Below are positions 36,501-46,240 of a stretch of DNA of 64,000 nucleotides, piece by piece (the stretch's first letter is position 1; the number at the start of each line of letters is the position of its first letter). Origin of the DNA: Persicaria tinctoria (taxonomy: Eukaryota; Streptophyta; Magnoliopsida; Caryophyllales; Polygonaceae); contig JBANSL010000004.1 of NCBI GenBank assembly GCA_037127255.1, forward strand, positions 30,718,467 through 30,782,466, given 5' to 3'. Made by a program: the position numbers and the translations under genes. The notes beneath the pieces were generated by a model. It saw nothing but the letters and a program-made list of their open reading frames with translations. It ran no database searches and was not told where the DNA came from.

Positions 36501-38643
36501 AGGTATCACAACAACTGACAGAAATTAATTGTTTCTTCATTCATGTTACTTGTTTTCGGTTTTCCTATGGACTAATTTCAATTTTACAAACTTGAATTGG
36601 TGCTTTGTTATGTTACATCAAGCTGTGAAATTTTGATGTCTTAAGACATGTTATTCCTTTGTTGCACGCACAATGATATATGTAGGTGGATGACAAGTAT
36701 CAGTATTCATGTGAGGACCAAGAAAATAGGGGGCATGGTTGGATCTCATCTGATCCATCAGTTGGTTTTTGGATGATAACGCCAACTAACGAGTTCCGTT
36801 CAGCAGGACCTTTCAAGCAAGACCTTACTTCGCATACTGGTCCTACAACTCTCGCTGTAAGTAACTCTTTCGTAAGAAGGAAATAATACACTACAATGAG
36901 CTTTACTACGAACCAATAGCTTCAAGTTTTTTCTTTTTGCAGATGTTCCATAGTACACATTACACTGGTACTGATGTAGCAATGACATTCAGTGAAGGAG
37001 AATCGTGGAAGAAGGTTTTCGGCCCTTTCTTCATATACTTGAATACGGCTCCAGCTGATCAAGATTACCATGTTCTATGGGAAGATGCAAAGCGTCAAGT
37101 AATGTTACCCAAATCTTCTCAATTTCACCAGATTCCTATCCCTTTATCCTAACAATTGACCATTATCTGTCAGAGGACGGAAGAATACCGAAAATGGCCA
37201 TACGAATTCCCTGCATCAGAAGACTTCCCAAAGTCTAGACAGCGCGGTTCTGTATCTGGCCGGTTACTAGTGAAGGACAGGTACCTCTTAACAATTGCCA
37301 ATCTTCCTCCTACAAAACTCAATTTGCCAAAAAATTCTATACTCACTTGTGACATGTTTTTTCATTTAAGCTATGTAAACAACTCATTGATCTCTGCAAG
37401 CTTTGGATGGGTTGGTTTGGCAGCACAAGGAGAGGCGGGATCATGGCAAAGGGAGGCTAAGGTACTGACAGAACAAAACCAGATAACCTATCAAGGAGAG
37501 TTAAATAAATAGCAGTCCTAGGAATTAGAAAATATTGTTTACCTTGGTCGAGTTTATGTTTGTAGGGCTACCAATTTTGGACGAAGGCAGACATGAATGG
37601 AAACTTTATAATCAAGGATGTTAGACAAGGCAACTACAGCCTATACGCATCTGTCAACGGTTTCATTGGTGATTACAAGTATGAAAGCGACATCCACATT
37701 CTACCAGGTCCGTCTTTTCACCATTCTTTGCTTACTTATCAAAGCCTTGCACGCAGACGAAAATGCTATGTTTTAGTAGACACTTCACGCACTTGTACTG
37801 TTTGGATGCAGGAAATGCAATGAAATTAGGTGACCTCATCTATGAGCCTTTGAGGAATGGTCCTACATTGTGGGAAATAGGAATTCCGGATCGTAGTGCT
37901 GCTGAGTTTTACATTCCTGATCCAAGGCCGGGGTTTTTGAACAAGCTATATGTGGATAAGATTCATGAAAGATTCAGGCAATACGGGCTTTGGGAACGAT
38001 ACACTGACCTCTATCCCAAACATGATTTCGTGTACACTGTCGAGTCAAGTGACTATCGCAAAGATTGGTTTTTTGCTCAAGTAACAAGGTATGAAGCCTT
38101 TCGTCGTCAACAAAGCTTTTGGTTACTTCTTTTTTCGATTGTAGTTTCCAATGTGTGAACAACATGCAGAGAAGCTGAGAATAAGACGTACAAACCGACA
38201 ACGTGGCAAGTCCTATTCACATTGGCGAATGTGGATCTTTCGAGCAACTACACGTTGCGATTAGCTGTGGCAGCCGCTGAAGAAGCTGAAGTTCAAGTGA
38301 GTGACATTGATCGATCAGTGATTTGTTTCCTAGATTAAGGTTAGATTAAATTCAATTTCTGAGATTGAGGAAACTAATTATTTTTCAGGTCAGATTCAAC
38401 GATCCGGGCTTGGCTATACCACATTTTACGACAATGCGAATAGGCAGGGACAATGCGATTGCTAGACACGGGATACACGGCTTGTACATGCTTTTCAATG
38501 TCGGGGTGCTACCATCCTGGCTTCGGTCCGGACAAAACACGTTATACCTAACTCAACCAAGACATCAAAGTCCATTCCAAGGTGTTATGTACGACTACAT
38601 CCGATTAGAAGGCCCCCCTAGGAAGATTCAAACATCTACATAA
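27415..38643 (+). CDS. Rhamnogalacturonan lyase (PL4 family), 15 exons, 683 residues
   Basis: Exons by eye: 27415-27527, 35088-35142, 35484-35605, 35718-35777, 35882-36001, 36120-36239, 36367-36502, 36686-36856, 36943-37098, 37174-37280, 37371-37461, 37566-37707, 37812-38088, 38170-38296, 38389-38643. All introns are GT-AG with consistent phases, and there is no stop. The enzyme cleaves the rhamnogalacturonan-I backbone of pectin by beta-elimination. Residues 1-37 are a signal-peptide-like segment. The N-terminal lyase domain has VVMDNGI (57-63), NGVDNLLE and GFYSYAILER. Residues about 380-465 are the fn3-like domain (GSVSGRLLV, GWVGLAAQGE, GNYSLYASVNGFIGDY). The C-terminal CBM-like domain has GPTLWEIGIPDRSAAEFY, YGLWERY, SDYRKDWFFAQVTR, ARHGIHGLY and SPFQGVMYDYIRLEGPP. 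Exon 2 (55 nt) is needed for phase. The exon 5 acceptor at 35881 is the least certain site. Length fits the family. Confidence 0.92.
27528..28398 (+). other. Lyase intron 1, first part
   Basis: AT-rich intron DNA after the GTAAGTC donor at 27528. No repeat end or gene is recognised before the Harbinger-like element at 28402. Confidence 0.6.
28402..31015. mobile_element. PIF/Harbinger-like element in lyase intron 1, non-autonomous
   Basis: TTA flanks both ends (28399-28401 and 31016-31018), the usual 3-bp target of PIF/Harbinger. The left end reads GGCTGCCAATGTTTGGCAG and the reverse complement of the right end reads GCTGTGTTTGGTGGGAGC. Looser inverted similarity continues for about 150 bp (ACGAAA(A)TCTC, AAAGCT, GGTGTTTGG(T/C)GG). 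No DDE transposase was found. It carries a coiled-coil/membrane ORF at 29113-29652 and a GC-rich leader-like segment near 30560-31000, all reading on the minus strand. Confidence 0.65.
29113..29652 (-). CDS. Coiled-coil, tail-anchored-like protein in the Harbinger-like element
   Basis: An open frame of 179 codons, ATG to stop. Residues about 1-60 are acidic and Ser/Arg rich (TESETDSDSDRS, RRRRRHDDDSDS). About 75-135 form a heptad-like coiled coil (EMKELREKIRGLLAQDAV..., DASEARNEHLVKRVAEL). About 155-179 is a hydrophobic segment (CLVRLLGWIILVCLVIML) that could anchor the C-terminus in a membrane. The plus strand is also open across most of it because of GC bias. The minus frame is favoured by its patterned composition. 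I do not recognise the family. It could be captured host sequence or an accessory transposon protein. Confidence 0.4.
   Translation of the reverse strand: MWPHSDTESETDSDSDRSYASGDPRKYPWLRSTYEQGQSSRRRRRHDDDSDSDTLDPEDVKEDNALWAYAKDEMKELREKIRGLLAQDAVRENALDAANYQLQEARDHNAALTTSLDASEARNEHLVKRVAELCSFMCGRWVDHASDQLRAQRLSCLVRLLGWIILVCLVIMLPLVARP
31019..31978 (+). other. Lyase intron 1 between the Harbinger-like and hAT-like elements
   Basis: AT-rich intron DNA with a (TA)n microsatellite at 31284-31362 (about 79 bp). A short Pro/His-rich open frame near 31509-31709 has no splice context that keeps the lyase frame, so it is not an exon. Confidence 0.6.
31979..33394. mobile_element. hAT-like element in lyase intron 1, 1416 bp
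   Basis: Perfect 13-bp inverted ends TAGGGGTGGGCAC / GTGCCCACCCCTA are flanked by the 8-bp duplication AGATTTTC (31971-31978 and 33395-33402). About 150-170 bp at each end consists of the reiterated word (A)TCCCG(T)CCCG. The middle is AAT/TAA microsatellite. There is no transposase, so it is non-autonomous. A Stowaway MITE is nested inside. Confidence 0.93.
32473..32725. mobile_element. Stowaway MITE (Tc1/mariner type), 253 bp
   Basis: Ends CTCCCTCCGTTCGGCAAAAC and its inverse GCCGAACGGAGGGAG are flanked by TA on both sides (32471-32472 and 32726-32727). It is inserted in the hAT-like element, so it is the younger of the two. Confidence 0.95.
33403..34640 (+). other. Lyase intron 1 with microsatellite and an LTR-like fragment
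   Basis: A (TA)n tract lies at 33499-33543. From about 34090 to 34490 the sequence is GC-richer, has two imperfect copies of ACACAGACTTCCTAAGTCGG (near 34180 and 34236), and has a CCTATAAATAGG TATA-like box near 34290. This resembles part of a solo LTR, but no TG...CA ends with a duplication could be found. Confidence 0.4.
34645..35036. mobile_element. hAT MITE of the GAGCTCG-word type, 392 bp
   Basis: The 8-bp duplication ATTCCGAT flanks it at 34637-34644 and 35037-35044. Ends TAGGGCTGCTAT and TATAGGTGTTAT (reverse complement) are imperfect inverted repeats. The interior reiterates GAGCTCGAGCCGAG words. It ends 51 bp before lyase exon 2, so it lies inside the branch-point/acceptor region of intron 1. 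A relative lies at 59361-59729. Confidence 0.9.
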
Positions 38644-38939
38644 GCTCAAACAGTACAATTCGCAGCTATACAACAACAAATATCTTTGGATCAAACCGTT
38701 AGTGTCGATTGAGGTTGAATCTTATATCCTTTTGAATTGAAGGCGTTGAGGTGATACCTATGTAAATGCATGAACCATGACAAACATTCATATGATTTTT
38801 TGTATCATGTATATGTGTGTATGTCTGTGTATAGACTCATAATATCCCTTGAAAAAACCACAGTTTTAAGTACACTTATAGATGTGCATATCTTTCCCAG
38901 TCTTAAGTTAATTTTGGATTTAGTTCACGTACTTAGGGG
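38644..38939 (+). other. 3' flank of the lyase gene
   Basis: Likely 3' UTR and polyadenylation region. No AATAAA in a good position could be singled out. Confidence 0.4.
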
Positions 38940-38947
38940 GTGTAGAT

Positions 38948-40064
38948 TAGGGGTGTGCAGATCCGGGTATCCGACATGACACGGTTAACCGTGTCGGATA
39001 CCCGAAACCGTTAGCGATGAAAACCCCGATCCGAACACGACACGCTTAATGTCGGGTATCCGACACGAAAATACAAAACGGTTCCGTGTCGGATACCGGA
39101 TTACCCGACACGAACCATTTGGCCAAACAGATCACAAATGCAATTGGAGATTTGGGTTTTGTTCCTTAATTATTGCACTAATATATGTATACAAAATCAC
39201 AAATTACAAGCCTTTGCTGTGTTGTAGCAATTAGGAAACATCAAACTCACTGGAGAGAGCAGAATGAAGAGAAGATAATGGAAATTTAAAGAAGAGATGG
39301 GGTACAACTGTTTCTCCGAAAGAAAATAGAAAGAAGAGGAAGAAGATTTAAATAAAGGAAGACAGTCGCCTCTCACCGCCTTGTGATACCGTCGCCGCGC
39401 CGCACCGCTCGCCGCCTACGAGATTTAAAGACGAGAAGTCATTTCTCGCTCACTGCCTCGTCGAACCACGGGAGATGGAGACCATCTCCTCACCATCGCA
39501 GTCATATGAGGAGCCGAAGATGGAGAATAACCTCCATTGGAGAAGCTGGAGATGGAGATCTGAATCTGGAGATGATTTGATTTTGAGCCTTTGAGGGGAA
39601 GACTGAAGAGCCGAAGAGAGAGAAGAGAGAGGCGGACAGGAGGCGATGTATATTGAAAATGAAAGCAGATTCGTTCTTTTAGGGTTTCAAGGAAGGAAAA
39701 ATAAAAATAAAATAAAAACATCTTTTTAAAAACTGAATTAGGGGATTCGATCCCCAGACCTACTACACGTGACATGAAAACCTCCGTTATCCTGACCAAT
39801 TGTGCCATTAGAACTTCTTGTCTCATAGGGAAATATATAATACTAATTCTATATCAGATATATATATTTAAAAAAAAAAATAAACGGTTCGTGTCGGGTA
39901 CCCGATAAAGTGATATGGCCGATCCGAACACGAACCGTTTACTGTCGTGTTTTCTCGGTTCGTGTCATTTTCGTGTCGTGTTTTTTCGGTTTCGTGTTTT
40001 TTCGTGTCGTGTTGTCGTGTTTTCGTGTCGTGTCAGCCGTGTCGGGTTTTTCTGCACACCCCTA
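38948..40064. mobile_element. hAT-like element of the CGTGTCG-word type, 1117 bp
   Basis: Perfect 14-bp inverted ends TAGGGGTGTGCAGA / TCTGCACACCCCTA are flanked by GTGTAGAT at 38940-38947 and 40065-40072. Ends are filled with CGTGTCGGGTA/CCCGACACG words. The middle (39230-39830) is non-repetitive, open on the minus strand for 133 codons without a known domain, and contains a tRNA-like segment. It is 304 bp downstream of the lyase stop codon. Confidence 0.93.
39740..39812 (-). other. tRNA-like segment inside the hAT-like element
   Basis: On the minus strand an A-box-like TGGCACAATTGG is followed 50 nt later by a perfect T-arm GGGGATCGAATCCCC. The acceptor stem and anticodon arm are not convincing. 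It is probably a tRNA-derived relic, different from the AGCCTAT family seen elsewhere in the window. Confidence 0.4.
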
Positions 40065-40072
40065 GTGTAGAT

Positions 40073-40740
40073 GCAGAGATGCTGGTGCCTTCAAAATTTT
40101 AAAATTTTGGATGAGAAAATTGGGTCCGGCCCTCAATTGAGTATAGGTCCAACGGACAGTCCAAATTAAGGATTTGTCCACCCAGTCAGTTTTTGTTTTA
40201 GTGTTCTTCTTTCTTTCCCTCTTCCCTCTGTTTCAAAAAAGGATAAACAACAAAAATCGAAAACGTTGGTCGAATCAACCAAACCATTGCAAGGTTAGTG
40301 CACTCTCATTGTAATTCGTTGTCGTTTTGTCTCCCTCTTTGGTAACTGTTTAGGGTTTTGTCCGTTTTTGTAACCGAGCTTTTTCCATTGTTGAATTTGG
40401 TTTTTAATGCAGTTTTTATCCTTAATTTGTATTGTGTTCTTATATGTGTAGTTGTATATGGTGTTAAACTCGAGTCATATAGACGACAGTTCGTTGTGAG
40501 TATTTGTTTCTGGTCGTTTGTCCCCAGTTTTTTCTTTCATTTGTATGTTTTTTTTTTTTTGTGTATTGTTTGTGTTTTGTAGAACATTGAGGAGAAATTT
40601 CGTGCTCAAGCTAATATCTACTTTCATTACAAAGTTTGTGAATATATTAAAAAGGGGTTATCAGCTTCTGATTTTCAGCATCTTAATAATAGTTGTTTAG
40701 GGTTAGTTTTAGTACAGGGTTCCAAAATGCGTTTTAATGG
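40073..40740. other. Leader-like DNA before the DUF1985 relic
   Basis: T-rich, intron-like and UTR-like sequence, with a GGTTAG/GGTAACTG context near 40290-40350. It may be the 5' part of the element that carried the DUF1985 protein. Open frames here are Phe/Val-rich chance frames. Confidence 0.35.
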
Positions 40741-41410
40741 ATGAGATTGTTTAAAAAACAAATGGAAATGTGGTTCAAGGTTGACGGATTGATTACTCGA
40801 TTTTCCTTGTTGCAGTTCCATGTCATAACCGGTCTTCCAATTATTGAATATGATATTGCACCTTTAAAGTCCGTTTCATTTAAGGAACATTTTGGGAGGA
40901 AAATGTATCATATTCTAACATTTTGAAGATGTTTAGAGTTAAACCTAGGAAGTCCCCAAGGAAGTTAGTCATGGCTAGGCTTCTTATTGTCGGGGAAGGT
41001 GTTGTTGTTTAAAAGGTCTAAGGCTATCAGTTCAATATTTTTATCCCTTGCTTGTGACCCTGAGAAGTTTAAAAGATATCCCTAGGGTTGGGAATCTTAT
41101 AGTAAGTTGATAAGAAGTTTGAAAAGGGTGGCTACTATTTCGGCTGGCTTTAAACCGAGGGGAGTATATGAGCTGTTTGGATATCCTCTAGCATTTTAGG
41201 TGATAATTTTATTCTCTTTTGTCTATTTGTGATTTTATATGTGTGTGTGTGCATCATCATTTATAAAAATCATCATGTTTTTAATGTATTTTCCAGGCCT
41301 GGATAATGGAAGTTTTTCCGTTCATTTCACATAAAATCAATTGCACATTTAAGTATGTTGAGAATGACACAACATATTGAAGACTCCGCCTTGAATGTGA
41401 GATCTTAAGA
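40741..41410 (+). pseudogene. DUF1985 (transposon-associated Ulp1-type protein) pseudogene
   Basis: The plus strand encodes EMWFKVDGLITRFSLLQFHV then ITGLPI, FKEHFGRKMYHIL, RLLIVGEGVVV, ISIFLSLACDPEKFKRYPWG then WESYSKLIRSLKR, and ELFGYPLAFQ, with several frame changes and stops, and a later piece WIMEVFPFISHKI near 41305. This is the DUF1985 layout found in plant proteins often carried by Mutator-like elements together with a SUMO-protease-like C-terminus. That protease part is not present here. Confidence 0.65.
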
Positions 41411-41679
41411 ACTAACATGCATGTTATCTCTAAAGGTGATGAAAGACAAAAACAGAAGGCTGGATTTCAAGGTCTTGAAACCCAGACTAAAATGTTTGGT
41501 CATATACTTTGTGCATTCTTGTTTTGACTTGTTCTTGTGCAGGATATGTTTGAAGGCCGATTTATTTGGGCCACAATATTGTCTTGGGCTTCTCTTAGGC
41601 CCTGAGGAATCAGATTTGATCAACCCTACTACTATATTATCCCCAAACCCATTTTATGTGTTAAATACATTTTGAATGA

Positions 41680-42470
41680 TATTTCTGGAAATGAAAAGCC
41701 ATACAAGAAAGATCATATCCATATCCGGTCATACTTAATCATGGAAAGGATTGCAGCTACAACTTTGGAGAGTATACAATCGGAAAGAATTCAAATAGTT
41801 TTGGAAATGTTTTGAATTTCGAACGGTCATCCCCACAAGAATCCTTGAAGGCATTCGACTATAAAAAGATGAAGAGAAAAAGGACTGTAGGGAACGGAAG
41901 CAAGCATTCAAGCAATCAAGTTGTCCTAAAAGCACTCGTCTTCTCAGTTTCTCTCGTGCATTCTCATAAAGTCTAAGAGCTGCTATTGTTTGAGAGTTGA
42001 GGGAAACACAAGCACTTATTGTACAAGTCATTCATTTTACAATAAGAGTATTTTATACTCGATAAAACACACTTTGGTGTGTGGTGTGAGCTTTTATTTC
42101 ACTTGTAAGGTTAAGAGCTAGAATAGAAGCGGTGAAGCTTTGTATAGAGGAATGGATGCTTCTCTAGGAAGTTCTAGGCTCAAGAAAAGTGAAATAAGAA
42201 GTGTTTAAATCCTACGGGTTGGATAACCCTAGGTGGGGACGTAGGCCAAGTTTGTGCCTAACCTCATTAACAATTCGTGTGTTCATCTTTTACATTCCGC
42301 ATTTACTTTATCTTGTTCGATTTTTATTTGTTGAAAATTGATAGCAATATCAAGGTCTTGACAAAGTATTTTGAAAATCTTCTTAATAGTTTTGTTTTGC
42401 AAAAATCGAGCATACTCTATTCACCCATCCCCCCCTCTAGAGTACTATTCATCGCCTTATAGACTCTTCA
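41680..42470 (+). repeat. Copia (SIRE-like) LTR, 5' edge uncertain
   Basis: The 3' edge is set by CTTCA just before the primer-binding site TTGGTATCAGAGC (42472-42484), complementary to initiator tRNA-Met. A TATA box (TATAAAAAG) lies at 41860, and the GGATAACCCTAGGTGGGGAC phrase typical of these LTRs lies near 42220. The left end has no clear TG and flank. Confidence 0.6.
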
Positions 42471-42471
42471 A

Positions 42472-44065
42472 TTGGTATCAGAGCTTGGCTAACTGTTTTT
42501 TATCCAACAATCTTGTGAGTTTCAGTATGTCTACCATAGGTGAAAAAGGATTTGCCCAAGGGAGATCAACCAACCGAGCTCCTATCTTTTGCGGCAACAA
42601 CTTTGTTCATTGGAGATCTTTGATGCAAATGTTCATCATTGATCAAGACCTTGAGTTATGGGACCTAGTCAAGAAAGGACCACACATTCCTACAAAGACT
42701 GTTGATGTGAAAGAAGTCGAAAAATCGGAGGCTTAATTTACTCAAACAGATCTGGAGAACGTTGCTAAGAATTTTAAAGCTATGAATCTATTATATTGTG
42801 CTCTTGATGCTAATGAATTTAACTGTGTATCCTCTTGCAAGAGTGCTAAGGAAATTTGGGACAAGCTTGTTGTCACTTACGAAGGTACCAGTCAAGTAAA
42901 GGAGAGCAAGATCAACATCTTTCTCAAACAGTACGAGCTTTTCAAGATGAATCCTGATGAATCAGTAAAGGATATGTTTACGAGATTCACTCAAATTGTG
43001 AATAACCTCGACTCACTTGGAAAGACTTTCTCCAACCCTGCGAAAGTAAGGAAGGTTCTTCGGAGCCTCCTAAAAGCCAAGTGGGGTCCTAAGGTTACTG
43101 CAATAGAGGAAGCTCAAGATCTCTCCACACTGCCATTGGACGATATTCTTGGAAAGCTTATTACTCATGAGATGGTATTGAATGAAGAAGATGGAGAAGT
43201 CCCCTCAACCACAAAGAATCTAGCTCTCAAAGCAAAGAAAAAACAAGTACATATTGATGATGATGAAAGTGATGATAAGGATGACCCATTTGCTCTCATA
43301 ACCAGAGGACTAGCACGGATCATGAAAATGAAGAAGCAATTTTCTAACCAAGATAATACTGGATTCTCCAAATTCAAAGGTAAGTCTTCTAACTCCTCCA
43401 AAAAGGCGAAAGTTCTAACATGATTTGAATGTGGTGAAACAGATCATCTTGTGAATGAGTGTCCAATGAAGAAAAGAAACAGGTTCAAAAGGAATGAGCG
43501 AAGGAAGAAGGCTATGCTAGCCATATGGAGTGACTCAGATTCCTCAAGTGACTCAGACACGGAAGAAGATCAGACAAATCTCTGTCTTATGGCTGAGCAC
43601 GAGGGATACAGAAGTCAAGATCTTGAGGTAGTGGTAAGAAACTTAATGTCTGGCCCTCTTGATGTTCTTTTTCAAGTTCTAAGGAATATGATTTCTAATC
43701 AAGAGACTTACATCAGTGAAATCAACACCTTGAAAGAGAAGCTGAAAGATCAACAGAAATGTATTAGTGACATGTCGCTGGAAATGAAAACTCTTGAAAC
43801 TTCTCGGTCAGGACTTGACATCAGAAAATTCTGATCTCAAGCAAAACCTATCCTCTCTAAAGATTCGCAATGATGATTTAGAGAATGAGAAGGTTAAGCT
43901 AACCGATAAGGGCCAAGACTAGCAGGCATAACTCATATAGTTCACAAGATCCAAACCCAATTTTGATAATCAACTTTCAATTAATAGAAGTGGTATTGGT
44001 TATAACAAGATTTTTCCAAAGAAACCTAGTACCACTTTTGTTAAAGCTAAAGAAAACTGGCGTGC
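42472..44065 (+). pseudogene. Copia (SIRE-like) gag pseudogene, pol missing
   Basis: The frame starts at ATG 42527 and reads the UBN2-type gag: NRAPIFCGNNFVHWRSLMQM, ELWDLVKKGP, AKEIWDKLVVTYEGT, KESKINIFLKQYELFKM, ESVKDMFTRF, then the zinc-knuckle segment and the later coiled-coil part. Stops occur at 42734-42736 (TAA) and 43421-43423 (TGA, where the first zinc-knuckle Cys would be). After 43834 the frame shifts, and SIRE-like C-terminal gag sequence (GIGYNKIFPKKPSTTFVKA) runs to about 44065. Protease, integrase and reverse transcriptase are absent, so the copy is truncated. Confidence 0.85.
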
Positions 44066-44465
44066 ACTAATAGAGCATATTTAGTATTGCATAATAGATT
44101 GCATTTAGTATAGTTTTGGTTGTGAATATTGCATATATTTAGTTGAATTTACATAATCATATGTTGAGTTAGAAGAGGCGGAATCTACATGATTTTATGG
44201 TTTATTTCAGGTATATGAGTGAAGGTGAAATGAATTGGAAAAGAGCGAAAACAAGCCAAGGAAGATCCCTGGCCGCCCCGCGGCCCTTGCAGAAACACGC
44301 CGTTCTGAATGGATTTTTATTAGAGTTTTTTGTCTATTCATTGGCCAACTCTTAGAGGCTTTTATAAGACTTTTCTAGTTTATTTCGTCCATTCACCTTA
44401 TGCACATTATTCCATTGTTGAGAGCGCCGTTGAGCATGAGCAACTAAACTCTCGAGGTTTCGCCT
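44066..44465. other. Unassigned DNA, possibly retroelement fragment
   Basis: Starts with a GCATATTTAGT/GCATTTAGTATAG repeat. It contains a GGCCGCCCCGCGGCCC block near 44270 and has no coding content I can recognise. Confidence 0.4.
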
Positions 44466-44700
44466 AGGGGTGGCCACGGGTTACGGGTCGACCCGTGACC
44501 CGACGGGTCGTACGGGTCCGGGTCAATGGGTCAACGGGTGGGGGCGGGTTAGGGTTAGGGGTTTTGAACCTGATTACCCGGCGGGTCGACCCGGCGGGTC
44601 AACCCGCCATCCCAATTTTTTTTTTAATTTTTTTTATGTTTATAATAATTATTATGTATATTATTCTCAGAATAATTCATAATATATAATCATAAACTAG
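44466..44700. mobile_element. Truncated hAT-like element (GGGTCGACCC-word type)
   Basis: A TAGGGGTGGCCACGGG left end is followed by reiterated ACCCGTGACCCGACGGGTC words, as in the other hAT-like elements here. No matching right end was found before unrelated DNA, so the copy is truncated or its right end has decayed. Confidence 0.55.
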
Positions 44701-44778
44701 TTTGCAATGTGCAATGTGGGCCAAAAGCACTATCACCCTTCCCTTTTTATAGCTTTGGAAGACTTCTCCTATTCTCTC

Positions 44779-44821
44779 AACTTTCAATGTGGGACAAGAC
44801 TCTTGTCCCACATTGAAAGTT
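44779..44821. repeat. 43-bp near-perfect palindrome
   Basis: Two 21-bp arms (AACTTTCAATGTGGGACAAG+A and its exact inverse) are separated by one base, C. It contains the CAATGTGGGAC phrase also seen at 46172, which is common in plant LTR-retrotransposon termini. Confidence 0.9.
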
Positions 44822-44829
44822 AAGAATTA

Positions 44830-45092
44830 GAATGAGAAGGGATGGAGGTATATATATGTGTACCCCATCCTCCCTTAACCCCCACTCTTTACTTTAAGTT
44901 TTGTTTCTTATATTGAAATGAAGTAAAGTTTGAGAAGTTTTATATCCCTACATTTATATTGTAGTGGATGAAGGAAGTTTTATAGAGATATAAAATTTCT
45001 CATGTTTTTTTCCACTTCATATTAAAATGAGATGGATATAAAAAGTGATATGTAGAAAAAGTCTTTACATATCATTTTTTTAAAAAATTTTA
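44830..45092. other. Short stem-loop region downstream (minus sense) of the Copia gag relic
   Basis: GAGAAGTTTTATATCCCT at 44930 and its near inverse AGAGATATAAAATTTCTC at 44984 could form a hairpin. No coding content. Confidence 0.45.
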
Positions 45093-45579
45093 TTAGTCAA
45101 AAATATTATTTCTTTTTCCCTGCATCGTCAACCCCATATTTCTTCTCCAGCAGATCCCAAATAAATTTCGCAGATTTATGAACAAAGATCGGATCAAAAA
45201 TAGGGTTCGAGACATGGCTGAGAAGATGGCCTCGCACGAACTTATTGTCGGACTCGTACTGTTTAGCCCATGCAAGGTCATCATCAGCAACCTTCTTACC
45301 CTTGTCGACAGCATCACCATCGTGATCGATGACGACGGTCTTACCAGCCTTGTTGTCGCCGACAGTGGTGGAAGAGGAGGTTGTCGCAGCAGCAGGGGCG
45401 TCCTGAAGGAGGACGTAGTCGATCTCCAATTGCTCGAAAAAGATGAGCATCTTCTGCGACCATCCCTTGTAGTTGGTCCCATCCAGCGGCTCCGATTTCG
45501 AGAGATCCAAGAGCGGTTTGAAGAACTGAAACCCCATCGCAGAAACAAAGTATTCCGCTTCTAAATTGTTGGTGCCAAT
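45093..45579 (-). pseudogene. Copia-type gag N-terminal fragment
   Basis: Minus-strand frame 45537-45106 encodes EPLDGTNYKGWSQKMLIFFE then QLEIDYVLL, and further FVRGHLLSHVSN and AKFIWDLLEKKYGVDDAGKK, the N-terminal half of a Copia gag (UBN2 type). It is uninterrupted for 143 codons but stops where the rest of gag should follow. It belongs to a different family from the SIRE-like copy at 42472. Confidence 0.8.
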
Positions 45580-46240
45580 GTAGCATCAATTTGATTTGTA
45601 AAACCGCTTTAGAAAGATCGATGAAAATCCCGTGTTTGAAAGTGTTTAAGGCTGTGGCGTGGTATAAATGGAACCACTGCCTTAGAAGCGAAACCCCCCC
45701 AACACCACGAGGCAGGTCGGCTACTGGCGTCGCCCCCCAAGGATACAAAGCGGCTTCTCAGGCGTGCACTCGCCGTCGAAGCAATGGAGCCACCCAGGAC
45801 CCAGAACGGTTTGTAAAAGAAGAGAGAAGGAGGAGAACGTGAGTTCTGTGTGTTGAAAACTTGAAGGGAAAACATCGGTTTTAAAACAATGGAGGACGCT
45901 CCACGTTTACAGAAATCTCAGAAGAAATAAAAACTGTTTTTTCAAAACGTTTGACAGAGTTGAATTAGTCAAAACCCTAATTTAACACTATCTGAGGCCT
46001 TTTAATTGATGAAATTAAAACACGACGTAAACTGTGACCAACACCCCACCACGCACGTGTCACGAACACGGGCCGGCGGCGGTGGTTCGCGCGTGTGGGA
46101 CTCATATCCCAACTCTCAATAACCCTTTGAAAAACTCCTCCTTAAAAACAACCCCTCAACCCCTTTTATAATCAATGTGGGACTCTAAGAAGTCCAAAAG
46201 GCACATTTGAAAAAATCTCCACTTGAACATTTCTTCAACA
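45579..46240 (-). repeat. Putative LTR of the minus-strand Copia fragment
   Basis: On the minus strand the segment begins TGTTGAAG (46240) and ends GCTACA (45579), followed by TTGGCACCAACA, which may be a primer-binding site, and then the gag start. Length 662 bp. No second LTR or duplication was found, so the edges are a proposal. Confidence 0.35.
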
